Positions 25,461 to 34,241 of a DNA stretch of 64,000 bases are shown here, piece after piece. Source of the stretch: Herminiimonas sp. KBW02 (GTDB lineage Bacteria; Pseudomonadota; Gammaproteobacteria; Burkholderiales; Burkholderiaceae_D); contig NZ_QAJP01000008.1 in NCBI RefSeq assembly GCF_003852535.1, forward strand, positions 130,013 through 194,012. The letters are read 5' to 3'. The first letter of the stretch is position 1. Each line of letters starts with the position of its first letter. The notes beneath the pieces are model-generated. The model ran no database searches. It was not told the origin of the DNA and saw only the letters and a list, made by a program, of their open reading frames with translations. Position numbers and translations under genes: made by a program.

Positions 25461-25505
25461 GCGCGTATTATGCCCTAGTATGGCGCGTCTTTGCAAGACG
25501 TACCG

Positions 25506-25598
25506 CTACGCAACACCTGCATCAAGCATAATCACCTGCCCAGCCAGGCCCGTCGGGGCTGCCACGGCAAAGATCAGCAGCAAAATACCGGCCGCTGG
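25506..25598 (-). pseudogene. possible remnant of a short-chain dehydrogenase C-terminus
   Basis: A 30-codon open stretch reads ..APTGLAGQVIMLDAGVA and then a stop. It resembles the end of SDR-family enzymes, where a Tyr-Val-Thr-Gly-Gln-Val-Ile-x-Val-Asp-Gly-Gly pattern is usual. It is preceded by an in-frame stop (25599-25601) and followed 77 bp later by a terminator on the same strand. The rest of such a gene is absent. The match is short, so this is tentative. Confidence 0.35.
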
Positions 25599-25624
25599 TC
25601 ATGTACAAACACTTTGCATAAAAT
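25596..25624 (+). promoter_or_regulatory. candidate promoter of the two-component/exporter operon
   Basis: TGGTCA (25596-25601), a 17-bp spacer and TAAAAT (25619-25624), 44 bp upstream of the response regulator ATG. It matches sigma-70 consensus at 4/6 and 5/6 positions. Confidence 0.4.
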
Positions 25625-25668
25625 GCAGCTTTCTTACCCTATCGCGACGGAATCGGAACAGTTTATTC

Positions 25669-26391
25669 ATGAATAGAACACTTGCGACAGCATCTCCGCT
25701 GGTACTGGTAGTGGAAGATGAGCCCGAACTGTCCGACATCCTGATCGCCTACCTGCAACGCGATAACCTCCGCACCATGCTGGCCGCCAGCGGCCCGGAT
25801 GCCTTGCGCCTGTTCCGCGAGCACAACCCCGCCATCATCCTGCTTGATATCCGCCTGCCCGGCAAAGACGGCGTCGATGTCCTGAAGGAAGTCCGTCAGG
25901 AAAGTGATACCCCTGTCATCATGACAACGGCACTGGCTGACGACCTCGACAAAATGCTCAGCTTGCGACTGGGTGCCGACGACTATGTAGTCAAACCATA
26001 CAATCCGGCCGAAGTCGTCGAACGGGTACGCGCGGTTTTGCGTCGCACCCTGCGTACGCAACAAGCACCGCAAGAAGCACCATTGCGCATCGGTCAGATA
26101 GAAATTGATGCGCAGGGCTACACCGCACGCGCTTTTGATGCGCAGGAAAATCCGGTTGCATTGCCGTTGACCCTGACCGAATTCCGCATCCTCGCCTGTC
26201 TCGCCAAACGGCCGCGCCGCTGCTTCTCCCGTGCCGAGCTGATCGAAGCATGTCTGCCGGAAAGCGATGCGCTGGATCGCGTGATCGACTCCCACCTCAG
26301 CAAATTGCGCCGCAAACTGCAGGACGCAGGTTGCGATGACCTGATTGAAACCGTACGCGGGATAGGCTATCGACTATGGCGCGATTCCTAG
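25669..26391 (+). CDS. OmpR/PhoB-family response regulator, BaeR-like
   Basis: DNA-binding response regulator, 240 aa. The receiver domain (about 10-122) has the acidic pair EDE (16-18), phospho-accepting Asp60 (LLDIRLPG) and Lys109 (DDYVVKP). The winged-helix domain (about 140-237) ends in DDLIETVRGIGYRL. The open frame runs upstream to 25414, but ATG 25669 is where the receiver domain begins and fits a promoter 44 bp upstream. The stop overlaps the histidine kinase start by 16 bp. It probably controls the downstream exporter genes, as BaeSR and AdeRS control efflux pumps. Confidence 0.93.
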   Translation: MNRTLATASPLVLVVEDEPELSDILIAYLQRDNLRTMLAASGPDALRLFREHNPAIILLDIRLPGKDGVDVLKEVRQESDTPVIMTTALADDLDKMLSLRLGADDYVVKPYNPAEVVERVRAVLRRTLRTQQAPQEAPLRIGQIEIDAQGYTARAFDAQENPVALPLTLTEFRILACLAKRPRRCFSRAELIEACLPESDALDRVIDSHLSKLRRKLQDAGCDDLIETVRGIGYRLWRDS

Positions 26392-27527
26392 ACCGCATCT
26401 GGATCCGTTTTGGTCTCGGCATTGCCGCCACGGTGCTGGTTACCATGGGCGTCATGGCGCTGACCAGCGTCGTATACGGACAAATTGAATACGAGCGCTT
26501 CCACGAAAGCCTGCCGGAATCGGTGCGCGCCGAATTTGACTTGCTGAACGCACGCGACCTCGACGATAGTCCGCGCGCATTGGAAATCTATCGACAGTAC
26601 TGGCAAGGCAATGACTGGGACACCGATATTTACGCCATCATCATCGATTTGCTGGTGTGCCTGGCGTTCGGACTGGTGGCAGGCTTATGGACCTCGCGCA
26701 TGGTCACACAGCCGGTGCAATCCATAGCTGAAGCCGCGCATCGGGTAGCGCTCGGCGACTTCAGCGTGCGCGCTCATGCACGCAGCAAGGGCGGTGAAAT
26801 GACCGACCTCGTCAACGATTTCAACCACATGACGGATGCACTGGAGACGCTGGAGCGCGAACGTAAATCCACCATGGCAGCCATTTCACATGAGTTACGT
26901 ACGCCACTGGCCGTGCTACAAGCGCGCTTGCACGCGATTTGCGACGGCGTCATCCCATCCGACCCGAAAGAATTTTCTCGTTTGCTGGAACAAGTACACC
27001 ACCTGACACGGCTGGTCGAAGACTTGCACACGCTATCTGTCGCCGACGCAGGTCGCCTGTCGTTGCACCGCAGAGAACTGGACCTTACCGCCCTGGTACA
27101 TGACGTACTGGAAAAATATGCCACCCGACTGGCCACGCATAACATGCAGGCAGAAGTAGGCTTGCAGGGCGATATTCCGCTGATACAGGCAGATCCGGAT
27201 CGCTTGCATCAGATGCTGAACAATTTGATCGAGAACGGCTTGCAGTATGCGCAAAGCGGCGGCTGGCTGGGCATAGAACTGCGTCATGAGGGCGAGTATG
27301 TCGTACTGGCAGTCAGCGATGCGGGTGAAGGACTACCGGAAGAAAGCTACACGCAAATCTTTGAACGCTTCCAGCGCCTCGACCCTTCACGCAATCGCGC
27401 CACCGGCGGCAGCGGCCTGGGCCTGTCGATAGTCAGTACCGTCGTTGAACTGCACGGCGGGCAGATAGCCGTCGATAGAGCAGAACGCGGCGGCGTACGT
27501 TTCACCATCAAATTGCCGCTGCACTAG
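26376..27527 (+). CDS. sensor histidine kinase, BaeS/AdeS-like
   Basis: Inner-membrane sensor kinase, 383 aa. TM1 is at about 13-35 and TM2 at about 87-108, with a short periplasmic loop of about 50 residues. Then come a HAMP domain (about 109-163), a dimerisation domain with phospho-accepting His172 (AAISHELRTPLAV), and a catalytic domain with N box NLIENGLQYA, G1 box DAGEGLP and G2 box GGSGLGLSIV. The small sensory loop is typical of envelope-stress and antibiotic sensors. It forms the cognate pair with the overlapping response regulator. Confidence 0.93.
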   Translation: MARFLDRIWIRFGLGIAATVLVTMGVMALTSVVYGQIEYERFHESLPESVRAEFDLLNARDLDDSPRALEIYRQYWQGNDWDTDIYAIIIDLLVCLAFGLVAGLWTSRMVTQPVQSIAEAAHRVALGDFSVRAHARSKGGEMTDLVNDFNHMTDALETLERERKSTMAAISHELRTPLAVLQARLHAICDGVIPSDPKEFSRLLEQVHHLTRLVEDLHTLSVADAGRLSLHRRELDLTALVHDVLEKYATRLATHNMQAEVGLQGDIPLIQADPDRLHQMLNNLIENGLQYAQSGGWLGIELRHEGEYVVLAVSDAGEGLPEESYTQIFERFQRLDPSRNRATGGSGLGLSIVSTVVELHGGQIAVDRAERGGVRFTIKLPLH

Positions 27528-27624
27528 TGCATCCGCCCGCTTAGTAGCGGCTTCTCCATCATTTCTCCACAATTCCTGCATGGCAGCGCAATCTTGCGCC
27601 GCCAGAATCGGGTTTTGGCAATAA

Positions 27625-29073
27625 ATGGGCGATTTCGCCTCTTGCCTCCCTTTTCAAGCGGATATCCATTTGTTGCGCTTCCCTCTTCCCAGATTTGCTG
27701 TCTCATCCGTCGCGCTGGTATTGGTAGCGGGCTGCGCGCAAGTAGATATGCCTGCCTTGCCGCAACTCCTGCCAGCGCAATGGGCGCATAAGCCAGTTGC
27801 GCCTGCAACGCAGCAAGACCTTCCTGCCGTTGACTTGACCATTTGGTGGAAAGGATTCGGCGATAGCGAACTGGATGCCCTGGTCGAACGCGCCCTGACT
27901 TCGAATATGAGCTTGCAGCAAGCGCACTCGAGACTGCTGGCTGCACGTGCACTGGCCGGCAATGTCGGCAAAAGTTACTTGCCGCAACTGGGCTTCAACG
28001 CAGCCGGTACCGAAGATGCTGCCGCTATCGACGCCTACTACCAGCTCAGCCTGAACGCGACGTGGAAACTCGGTTTGTTTGGCGACCTGGAAGGGGCGCA
28101 ACGGCAAGCTGCCGCCAGCGTGGAACGCGCTGTTGCCTCCGAACAGGAAGCCCGCGTGACGCTGATCGCAGAAATCGTCCGCAACTATCTGGAACTGCGC
28201 GCCGCGCAACAACAAATTGCGAACGCCGAAGAGTTACGCACGCTGGATCAGCGCACCCAGGAATTGACCGAAGTCCGCATACAAACCCGTCTGGCAGGTC
28301 CCGAGCAACGCCTGCAATTGCAGGCACGTCTGGCGCGCACACAAGCCGCCATGATCCTGCCCAGACAGGCTGAAGCACGTGCCTTGCACGCCCTCGCCGC
28401 ACTGACCGGCCAGACCCAGCCGGATCCGGCATGGCTGCAAGCGCGCGCCATGCCAGCGCTGCAAACTGGCGCAATTACCCAGGTACCGAGCGACTTGCTA
28501 CGCAGTCGTCCCGATATGCGCATCGCTGAAGCTGAAGTATTGCAGGCAGTCGGTGAACTCGGTATCGCCAAGTCGGCACTGTACCCGCGCCTCGCTATCG
28601 GGGCCACCTACTTGTACTCCTACAATCTGACACAGAACCGCAGATGGACGCACAACGGCGTACCTTCGATAGGCCCGCTGATCGACCTGCCGCTGTTTGA
28701 CTGGGGCCAACGCAAAGCGATCGCCAATGCGCGCCAGCATGAAGTAGATGCCTCGCTGGCAGCTTATCGCCAGGTTTTGCTCGATAGCGTGGCACAGGTT
28801 GAAACCGGCATGAGCTTGCTGACCCTCGCGCAGCAACGTGTACAACATTTGCGTACCGCACTCGCCGCCAGCGAGGCCAGCGTCGAAAAAGATCGCTCTC
28901 TGCTGCGCCTCGGTCTGTCCAGCGAATGGAACAGCCTGGAATACAAACACGACGTACTGCAGGCAAGGCAATCCCTGACCGCCGCTGAAGCTGACTATGG
29001 CATCGCCTACGCCACGCTGTTCCGCGCCCTGGGCGGAGCACCGCTACCAACTGCAAACGAGCCGAAGTCATGA
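27625..29073 (+). CDS. NodT-family outer membrane efflux lipoprotein
   Basis: TolC-like outer membrane channel with a lipoprotein signal ending in LVAGC. Two outer membrane efflux repeats cover most of the protein (WWKGFGDSELDALVERAL near the start; YPRLAIGATYLYSYNL and PLIDLPLFDWGQRKAIANARQ in the second half). ATG 27625 gives 482 aa, but TTG 27673 begins directly at the lipoprotein signal (MRFPLPRF..) and may be the real start. The stop overlaps the permease ATG by 4 bp. Predicted partner of the DevBCA-like ABC exporter encoded next. Confidence 0.88.
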   Translation: MGDFASCLPFQADIHLLRFPLPRFAVSSVALVLVAGCAQVDMPALPQLLPAQWAHKPVAPATQQDLPAVDLTIWWKGFGDSELDALVERALTSNMSLQQAHSRLLAARALAGNVGKSYLPQLGFNAAGTEDAAAIDAYYQLSLNATWKLGLFGDLEGAQRQAAASVERAVASEQEARVTLIAEIVRNYLELRAAQQQIANAEELRTLDQRTQELTEVRIQTRLAGPEQRLQLQARLARTQAAMILPRQAEARALHALAALTGQTQPDPAWLQARAMPALQTGAITQVPSDLLRSRPDMRIAEAEVLQAVGELGIAKSALYPRLAIGATYLYSYNLTQNRRWTHNGVPSIGPLIDLPLFDWGQRKAIANARQHEVDASLAAYRQVLLDSVAQVETGMSLLTLAQQRVQHLRTALAASEASVEKDRSLLRLGLSSEWNSLEYKHDVLQARQSLTAAEADYGIAYATLFRALGGAPLPTANEPKS

Positions 29074-30194
29074 TTCCGTTGGCACGCAAGACCATGTTGC
29101 ACGAATGGCGACGCTTCATCCCCGCCGTGATGGCCGTCGGCTTTTGCGGCGTGCTGCTGGCGGTACAGGCAGCACTGGTACTCGGCATCTTTGGCAGCGC
29201 AGCCGTCTATGTCACCGCATCTTCGGCTGATCTGTGGGCTGGCTATCCAGGTACGCAAAGCGTCAATTTCGGCCGCAGCATAGGTGCCGACGTCGAAATG
29301 CGTTTGCGCATGGAACCAGAAGTCACTGCAGTGGAACCCTATATCTGGGTCGACGGTGACTGGCGCGGCACCACCGATAGCAGCGGCATCGCTGTCTATA
29401 TCTCCGGCATAGATACACAAGGCTCCATGATGTTCTCGCATTTGCTGTCACCTGCCTTGCGCAGGTTGTTGCAAGAACCGGGAGCCGTCATCGTCGACAA
29501 GAGTGAACGCGAACAGTTGAATGTCGGCCGTGATGGCAAAGGCTGGATCAACGGACAACCAGTGCACATCGTCGCTACCCTGGCCGGCCTGCGTGGCCTG
29601 GGCGGCGTTAATGTCGTTACCTCACTGGATACTGCACGCACGCTGCAAACGGAAGGCGGTGCAGGCGCCACCTACTACGTCGCCAAGCTGCAGCGTCCGG
29701 CACAAGCGCCTGCCGTCGCCGCGAAGCTGTTGCCTGATGCACGCTTCGGCCCTTATGCAGTATGGACTGCGGATGCCTTTGCCAAGCGTTCACAACTCTA
29801 CTGGCTGTTCGATACAGGCGCTGGTGTTGCCGTCCTGTTCATGGCTGTGATCGTGCTGCTGGTCGGTGCGGTCATTACCAGCCAATCCCTGCTCGGCGTC
29901 ATTGCTTCCTCAGCACGTGAATACGCAATGCTGAACGCACTCGGCGTCAGCCATCGTTCGCTTAGCCGTATCGTCATCGAACAATCCGGCTGGATCGGTG
30001 GCGCCGGACTGATCGTGGCGACACTGGCATCTGCCCTGCTGCTGGCATGCGCAGCCGCGTACGGCGTACCCACCCACATGAATATGCCAGTGGCAACAAT
30101 CTGCATGGCCCTCGTCATCATACTGGCGCTGGTGTCCGGTTTGTTTGCCTTGCGCGGCCTGATGCGCGCCGATCCCACATTGCTGCTGAGGTAA
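29070..30194 (+). CDS. DevC-like ABC exporter permease (FtsX/MacB superfamily)
   Basis: Integral membrane subunit, 374 aa. One N-terminal helix (about 17-43) is followed by a large periplasmic domain (about 45-245) and three C-terminal helices (about 252-275, 303-330 and 340-362), which is the FtsX topology. The opening segment IPLARKTMLHEWRRFIPAV and AVMAVGFCGVLL resemble DevC. The proteins work as mechanotransmitters with a dedicated ATPase and adaptor rather than moving substrate through the inner membrane. It is 3 bp from the ATPase gene. Confidence 0.85.
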   Translation: MIPLARKTMLHEWRRFIPAVMAVGFCGVLLAVQAALVLGIFGSAAVYVTASSADLWAGYPGTQSVNFGRSIGADVEMRLRMEPEVTAVEPYIWVDGDWRGTTDSSGIAVYISGIDTQGSMMFSHLLSPALRRLLQEPGAVIVDKSEREQLNVGRDGKGWINGQPVHIVATLAGLRGLGGVNVVTSLDTARTLQTEGGAGATYYVAKLQRPAQAPAVAAKLLPDARFGPYAVWTADAFAKRSQLYWLFDTGAGVAVLFMAVIVLLVGAVITSQSLLGVIASSAREYAMLNALGVSHRSLSRIVIEQSGWIGGAGLIVATLASALLLACAAAYGVPTHMNMPVATICMALVIILALVSGLFALRGLMRADPTLLLR

Positions 30195-30197
30195 ATC

Positions 30198-30959
30198 ATG
30201 ACGCCAGAATTTCTCAACTCGCAACCCAGCCTGTCGGCGCAACGCGTCAGTAAATCATTCCTGTCCGGCATGGTGCGTCTGAATGTTCTGCAACGGCTAT
30301 CGATATCGATTTATCCGGCCGAGCTGACCCTGATTGCGGGTCCCTCCGGCTGCGGCAAAAGCACACTGTTGTCCTTGCTCAGCGGTCTGCAGAACCCGGA
30401 TGAAGGACGCGTCACCGCATTGGGCGAAGAACTCGGCAATATCAGCCGTCATCAGCTGGAGCGCTTCCGCCTGAAACATACCGGCTTTGTGTTCCAGGGC
30501 TTCAATCTGTTCCCGGCGCTGACTGCCTGCGAACAAGTACAACTGCCGCTCGGCTACATGGGCATGAGCGATGCCGAGGCCTACAAGAACGCCATGACGG
30601 CGCTGGAAGAAGTCGACATGTCGCATCGTGCCGATGAACGTCCGGCCAAGCTGTCCGGCGGCGAACGGCAACGGGTTGCGATTGCACGTGCGATTGCCAA
30701 ACAGCCGCAACTCCTATTTGCAGATGAACCAACCAGTGCACTGGATGCGGACAACGGTCAGAACGTGATCGACATCCTGCACAAAATCGCCCACAGCCAT
30801 CAGGCGACTGTACTGTGCGTCAGCCATGATCCGCGCCTGATACGACACGCAGACCGGGTGCTGGAAATGGAAGACGGCCTGATCCGCAATGACTGGCGTC
30901 ACGACCGTAATCACGACCGGATGCGGCCTGCGTCACTTTACCAAGAAGGACAAAAATGA
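30198..30959 (+). CDS. DevA-like ABC exporter ATPase (MacB/LolD type)
   Basis: Cytoplasmic ATPase of the exporter, 253 aa. Walker A is GPSGCGKST (48-56), the Q-loop is [13 protein letters not shown], the signature LSGGERQ (152-158), Walker B LLFADEP (172-178) and the switch His is in [14 protein letters not shown]. The LolD/MacB subfamily look ([16 protein letters not shown]) matches its FtsX-like permease partner. Its last codons overlap the adaptor start (ATGA). C-terminal residues after about 230 are Arg/His/Asp rich and poorly conserved in this family. Confidence 0.93.
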   Translation: MTPEFLNSQPSLSAQRVSKSFLSGMVRLNVLQRLSISIYPAELTLIAGPSGCGKSTLLSLLSGLQNPDEGRVTALGEELGNISRHQLERFRLKHTGFVFQGFNLFPALTACEQVQLPLGYMGMSDAEAYKNAMTALEEVDMSHRADERPAKLSGGERQRVAIARAIAKQPQLLFADEPTSALDADNGQNVIDILHKIAHSHQATVLCVSHDPRLIRHADRVLEMEDGLIRNDWRHDRNHDRMRPASLYQEGQK

Positions 30960-31876
30960 TGAATGCCTCCCGGCATATATACGGCTTGCTGGCCATCTGC
31001 AGCTGCGTCCTGCTGAGTGCCTGCAACGATGACCATGCAAACGCCAAACCGGCTGCGGCAACAAATGCGGCGGTGGGTGAACGCGGCTATGTTGCCATCG
31101 CACGTGGCAAAATCGAAGCACAAGGCGGTCTGGTCACCATTCAGCCGGCGCAGGATGGCCACGTCGTGCGCCTGCCTGTCAGCGAAGGGCAACAAGTCGC
31201 AGCAGGGGCAGTGCTGGCCGAACTCGACAGCCGCAATGCCCAGATCGAATTGAACGAAGCAGAAGCACGCCTGCAACAGGCGCAGGCACAAGCGCAAGCC
31301 GCCACTATGCCGCTGACCTCTGCACGCGACCTGGCACAACGCCTGCGGCAGGCCGCAGAAGCAGGTGCCAGCGACGTACAGCGGGCAGACGAAGCACATC
31401 AGCGCGCACAGCAATTGCAGGCAATCGCAACCGTCGCCAAGAGCGATGTCGCCATTGCACGCGAACGACTGGAAGGCGCCAGACAACGCCTGGCTGCGCG
31501 CACGCTGCGTGCGCCGCAGGCAGGTACCGTGATTCAGCTCGACGCGACCATAGGCACACAGGTATTGGCCCAGGGCGGCAAACCATTAATGACCTTATTA
31601 CCGGCCAAGCCGGCACAAATTCGTGCCGAGCTCAATGAAAGCTTTGTCGCTCAGGTCAAGCCCGGCATGCGGGCAGAAGTCAGCTTTGAAGCTGATCCGC
31701 AACGCAAGCCGCTCAAGGCGCGCGTACTGCGCGTCGGCCAGGTATTCGTCAACAGCCGTTTAGGTGACGATGGCAATCCACGCAGCAATCTGCGCGTGGT
31801 TGATTGTGTACTGACATTCGACGAAGTACAAAATGTACGTATAGGACAAAATGTGAGGGTGAGCTTCCATGAATGA
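30956..31876 (+). CDS. DevB/HlyD-like periplasmic adaptor lipoprotein
   Basis: Membrane fusion protein of the exporter, 306 aa. The signal ends in LLSAC, so it is predicted to be a lipoprotein. It has the lipoyl halves (GYVAIARGKIEAQGG and LRAPQAGTVIQLDATIGTQV) around an alpha-hairpin (about 95-185), then a beta-barrel region up to VRIGQNVRVSF. Together with the ATPase, permease and NodT-like channel it makes a complete tripartite export machine. It overlaps the following phosphatase gene by 8 bp, tying export to the downstream enzymes. Confidence 0.9.
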   Translation: MMNASRHIYGLLAICSCVLLSACNDDHANAKPAAATNAAVGERGYVAIARGKIEAQGGLVTIQPAQDGHVVRLPVSEGQQVAAGAVLAELDSRNAQIELNEAEARLQQAQAQAQAATMPLTSARDLAQRLRQAAEAGASDVQRADEAHQRAQQLQAIATVAKSDVAIARERLEGARQRLAARTLRAPQAGTVIQLDATIGTQVLAQGGKPLMTLLPAKPAQIRAELNESFVAQVKPGMRAEVSFEADPQRKPLKARVLRVGQVFVNSRLGDDGNPRSNLRVVDCVLTFDEVQNVRIGQNVRVSFHE

Positions 31877-32609
31877 AATCATCAGTTCCCGCGTTGCTGC
31901 ATCAGCACGACAGATCAGCAATGACTATGTTTCCGACTGGGCCATCCAGTGCGATTTCGACGGCACCATCAGCACGGTAGACGTCACCGATTCACTGCTC
32001 ACCCGTTTTGCGCGCGACGGTTACGAAAAACTGGAAGACGCCTGGGTCCGTGGTGAAATCGGCTCGCGTGTCTGCATGCAAAAACAAATTACCTTGCTTG
32101 ATATGAGCATGGATGAACTGCATGCCCATCTCGATACCATACAGATCGATCCCGCCTTCCCCGCTTTCGTCAAAAAGGCGCAGGCACAAGGTTTGCCACT
32201 ACAAATCGTCAGCGATGGTATGGACTACGTCATCAACTATGTCTTGCAACGCCACGGCCTCGGGCATCTGCCGGTACTCGCCAATCACCTGGTGCAAACC
32301 GGCCCGCGCAGCTGGCGTCTTGAATCGCCACATGCCATTGCTGCTTGCAGCCGTAACAGCGGCACCTGCAAATGCGCATTGCTGGCAACACAACAACGCA
32401 AGCATCCGTACGTACTCTTTATCGGCGACGGCACCTCCGACTTCTGCGTCTCCGGCAAGGCTGATTTCGTGCTGGCTACCAGCCGCCTGCTCGACCATTG
32501 CTGCAAGCATGATTACCCGCATGCTGCTTTCGCGAATTTCAAACAAGCACAGGCCTTATTGCAGCAAGTCATCAGTAACGAGGAAATGCAAGAGGAACTA
32601 CAGGCATGA
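31869..32609 (+). CDS. HAD-superfamily phosphatase, MtnX/SerB-like
   Basis: HAD hydrolase, 246 aa. Motif I DFDGTIS has nucleophile Asp29 and acid/base Asp31. Motif II is IVSDGMDY and motif III/IV is FIGDGTSDFCVSGKAD. The pattern (DFDGTIST.DVTD..L..FA) is that of the MtnX/phosphoserine-phosphatase group, which removes phosphate from small molecules. No methionine-salvage genes are adjacent, so a different phosphorylated intermediate is likely. It overlaps the adaptor gene by 8 bp and the hydrolase gene by 4 bp, inside an operon that also encodes an exporter and aminotransferases. Confidence 0.85.
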   Translation: MNEIISSRVAASARQISNDYVSDWAIQCDFDGTISTVDVTDSLLTRFARDGYEKLEDAWVRGEIGSRVCMQKQITLLDMSMDELHAHLDTIQIDPAFPAFVKKAQAQGLPLQIVSDGMDYVINYVLQRHGLGHLPVLANHLVQTGPRSWRLESPHAIAACSRNSGTCKCALLATQQRKHPYVLFIGDGTSDFCVSGKADFVLATSRLLDHCCKHDYPHAAFANFKQAQALLQQVISNEEMQEELQA

Positions 32610-33460
32610 CAGAACATGAATTCCTGTTCGAGGGTGGCAACACCGGCGTCTTGCTGATCCACGGCCTGACCGGCACCCCAAATGAAATGCGTTTGCTCGG
32701 TAAGGGCTTGCATCGTGCCGGCTATACCGTTTATGGCATGCAACTGGCAGGTCACTGCGGCAGTGCAGATGATTTAATCGCCACCACCTGGCAGGATTGG
32801 TATGACAGTGTGCAAAAGGCTGCCGACTTCCTCAGTACCCGCGTTGATCACATGTTCGTCATGGGACTGTCGATGGGCGCCCTGCTCTCGCTCAGGCTGG
32901 CTGCAGAACAGCCGGAAAAAGTAAGCGGGGTCGCGGCACTCGCCACCATGTTCCGGCACGACGGCTGGAGCATGCCGCTCTACACCCGCTTTTGCTTCCT
33001 GTTGCGTATTTTTAAAACGCTGCGTATCGGACGCAAGGGCTACTTCACCGAACAAGCGCCGTACGGCATCAAGGACGCCGCGCTGCGCCGTCACATCGTC
33101 GAACAAATGCAGGCAGGTGATAGTTCAGTAGCAGGACTGCCCGGCAATCCTTGGTGGTCGGTCGCTGAACTCTATTCGCTGGCAGCCGATGTGCGGCGCC
33201 GCTTGCCGGCCGTCACTTCACCATGCCTGCTGGTACACGCAACTGAAGATGATGTTGCAAGCCTGGAAAAAAATGCCTTGCTGGTACAAAACAGCGTCAG
33301 CGGTCCGGTGCAAACCTTGTGGCTGCAGGACAGCTACCACATGGTCACGATAGACCGTGAACGTCGCCTCGTCATACAACGCGCCTGCGAATTTATTGCA
33401 CAGACCGTGGGCATACACACGACGCACGATGACCAGACTGCAGGCCTGGCTACTACATGA
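32606..33460 (+). CDS. alpha/beta hydrolase, Est30-like carboxylesterase
   Basis: Serine hydrolase, 284 aa, no signal peptide. The oxyanion region is LLIHGLTGTPNEM (about 16-28), the nucleophile is Ser89 in GLSMG, the acid is in the HATEDDVAS segment and the base His is in DSYHMVTIDRE. The layout follows Est30/thermostable monoacyl esterases acting on short acyl esters. It overlaps both neighbours by 4 bp. In this operon it could deacylate or hydrolyse an intermediate; the true substrate cannot be read from the sequence. Confidence 0.85.
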   Translation: MTEHEFLFEGGNTGVLLIHGLTGTPNEMRLLGKGLHRAGYTVYGMQLAGHCGSADDLIATTWQDWYDSVQKAADFLSTRVDHMFVMGLSMGALLSLRLAAEQPEKVSGVAALATMFRHDGWSMPLYTRFCFLLRIFKTLRIGRKGYFTEQAPYGIKDAALRRHIVEQMQAGDSSVAGLPGNPWWSVAELYSLAADVRRRLPAVTSPCLLVHATEDDVASLEKNALLVQNSVSGPVQTLWLQDSYHMVTIDRERRLVIQRACEFIAQTVGIHTTHDDQTAGLATT

Positions 33461-33831
33461 GCAGTACCAGCTTGCCATGGCTGGCCATACTCTTATGGGC
33501 CGCCAACGTCATCGTCGACAGTGCCGGACAACTGGCATTCAAGGCCGCTGCCATCAATGATGCAGATGCTTCCGGTCTTGCACGCTGGACGCGCATGGCG
33601 CAACACCCGTGGCTATGGCTGGGTATCAGTTGCTATGTGTTTGAATTCGTCCTGTGGCTCGCTTTCCTGTCGCTGGTACCGCTGTCGCAGGGCGTACTAA
33701 TGGGCTCCATCAACATCGTCGCCATCATGCTGGCCGGACGCTGGATCTTCAACGAGCGCCTGACCCGCATGCGCGTCATCGGCATCCTGCTGGTTTCGCT
33801 GGGCGTCGCCATCGTGGGCTTGCCGTCATGA
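33457..33831 (+). CDS. small multidrug-resistance-like membrane protein, first of pair
   Basis: 124-residue protein with four predicted membrane helices and SMR/EamA character. The first helix carries an Asp followed by SAGQLAFK. The conserved PLSQGVLMGSINIVAIMLAGRWIFNE resembles ArnE/ArnF flippase subunits more than the Glu14-type EmrE pumps. The next gene encodes a second, different SMR protein, as expected for a heterodimer. A role in flipping a lipid-linked intermediate is inferred. Confidence 0.82.
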   Translation: MSSTSLPWLAILLWAANVIVDSAGQLAFKAAAINDADASGLARWTRMAQHPWLWLGISCYVFEFVLWLAFLSLVPLSQGVLMGSINIVAIMLAGRWIFNERLTRMRVIGILLVSLGVAIVGLPS

Positions 33832-34241
33832 AGAAGCGCTTCTACATCATCGGTTTCCTCGCTCTGCTCTCTTTCGATACGCTGGCACAGCTGAGCTTCA
33901 AGTACGCCGCCATCCATGCGCTGCCCTTGCAGGCTGACCTGGCCTGGCTGATGCGCGTCTTCAGCATGCCATGGATTTATGGTGCATTCATCGGTTATAT
34001 CGGCGCCTTCTTCAGCTGGATGACCCTGTTGAAGCATGCGCCTATAGGTCCGGCTTTCGCCGCTTCGCATCTGGAAATTCTGTCCGTTATGCTGCTGTCT
34101 GCCTGGCTCTTCAACGAAAAAATAGGCTGGCTACAAATCGTCGCTGCCATCCTCATCGTAGCCGGCGTCATATGCCTTGCTTTCAGTGAAAGCGAAATCC
34201 ATCCAGCCACTGAGGATAGCGAGGGCCATGCAGTTCGCTGA
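33828..34241 (+). CDS. small multidrug-resistance-like membrane protein, second of pair
   Basis: 137 aa with four membrane helices. The first helix has SFDTLAQLSFKYAA, parallel to the Asp and QLxFK of its partner. The third and fourth carry PIGPAFAASHLEILSVMLLS and WLQIVAAILIVAGVI. ATG 33828 overlaps the partner stop by 4 bp. The frame is open upstream to 33654, but that part overlaps the partner gene and is a shadow. About 20 hydrophilic residues after the last helix are extra. Paired SMR genes beside an ArnB-like aminotransferase recall the arn locus. Confidence 0.82.
   Translation: MKKRFYIIGFLALLSFDTLAQLSFKYAAIHALPLQADLAWLMRVFSMPWIYGAFIGYIGAFFSWMTLLKHAPIGPAFAASHLEILSVMLLSAWLFNEKIGWLQIVAAILIVAGVICLAFSESEIHPATEDSEGHAVR

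Larger units (their letters stand above)
25316..25668. other. 353-bp region between tRNA-Cys and the two-component operon
   Basis: No intact gene. It contains a minus-strand hairpin terminator, a small inverted repeat, a probable dehydrogenase remnant and a plus-strand promoter candidate, each listed separately. Confidence 0.6.
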
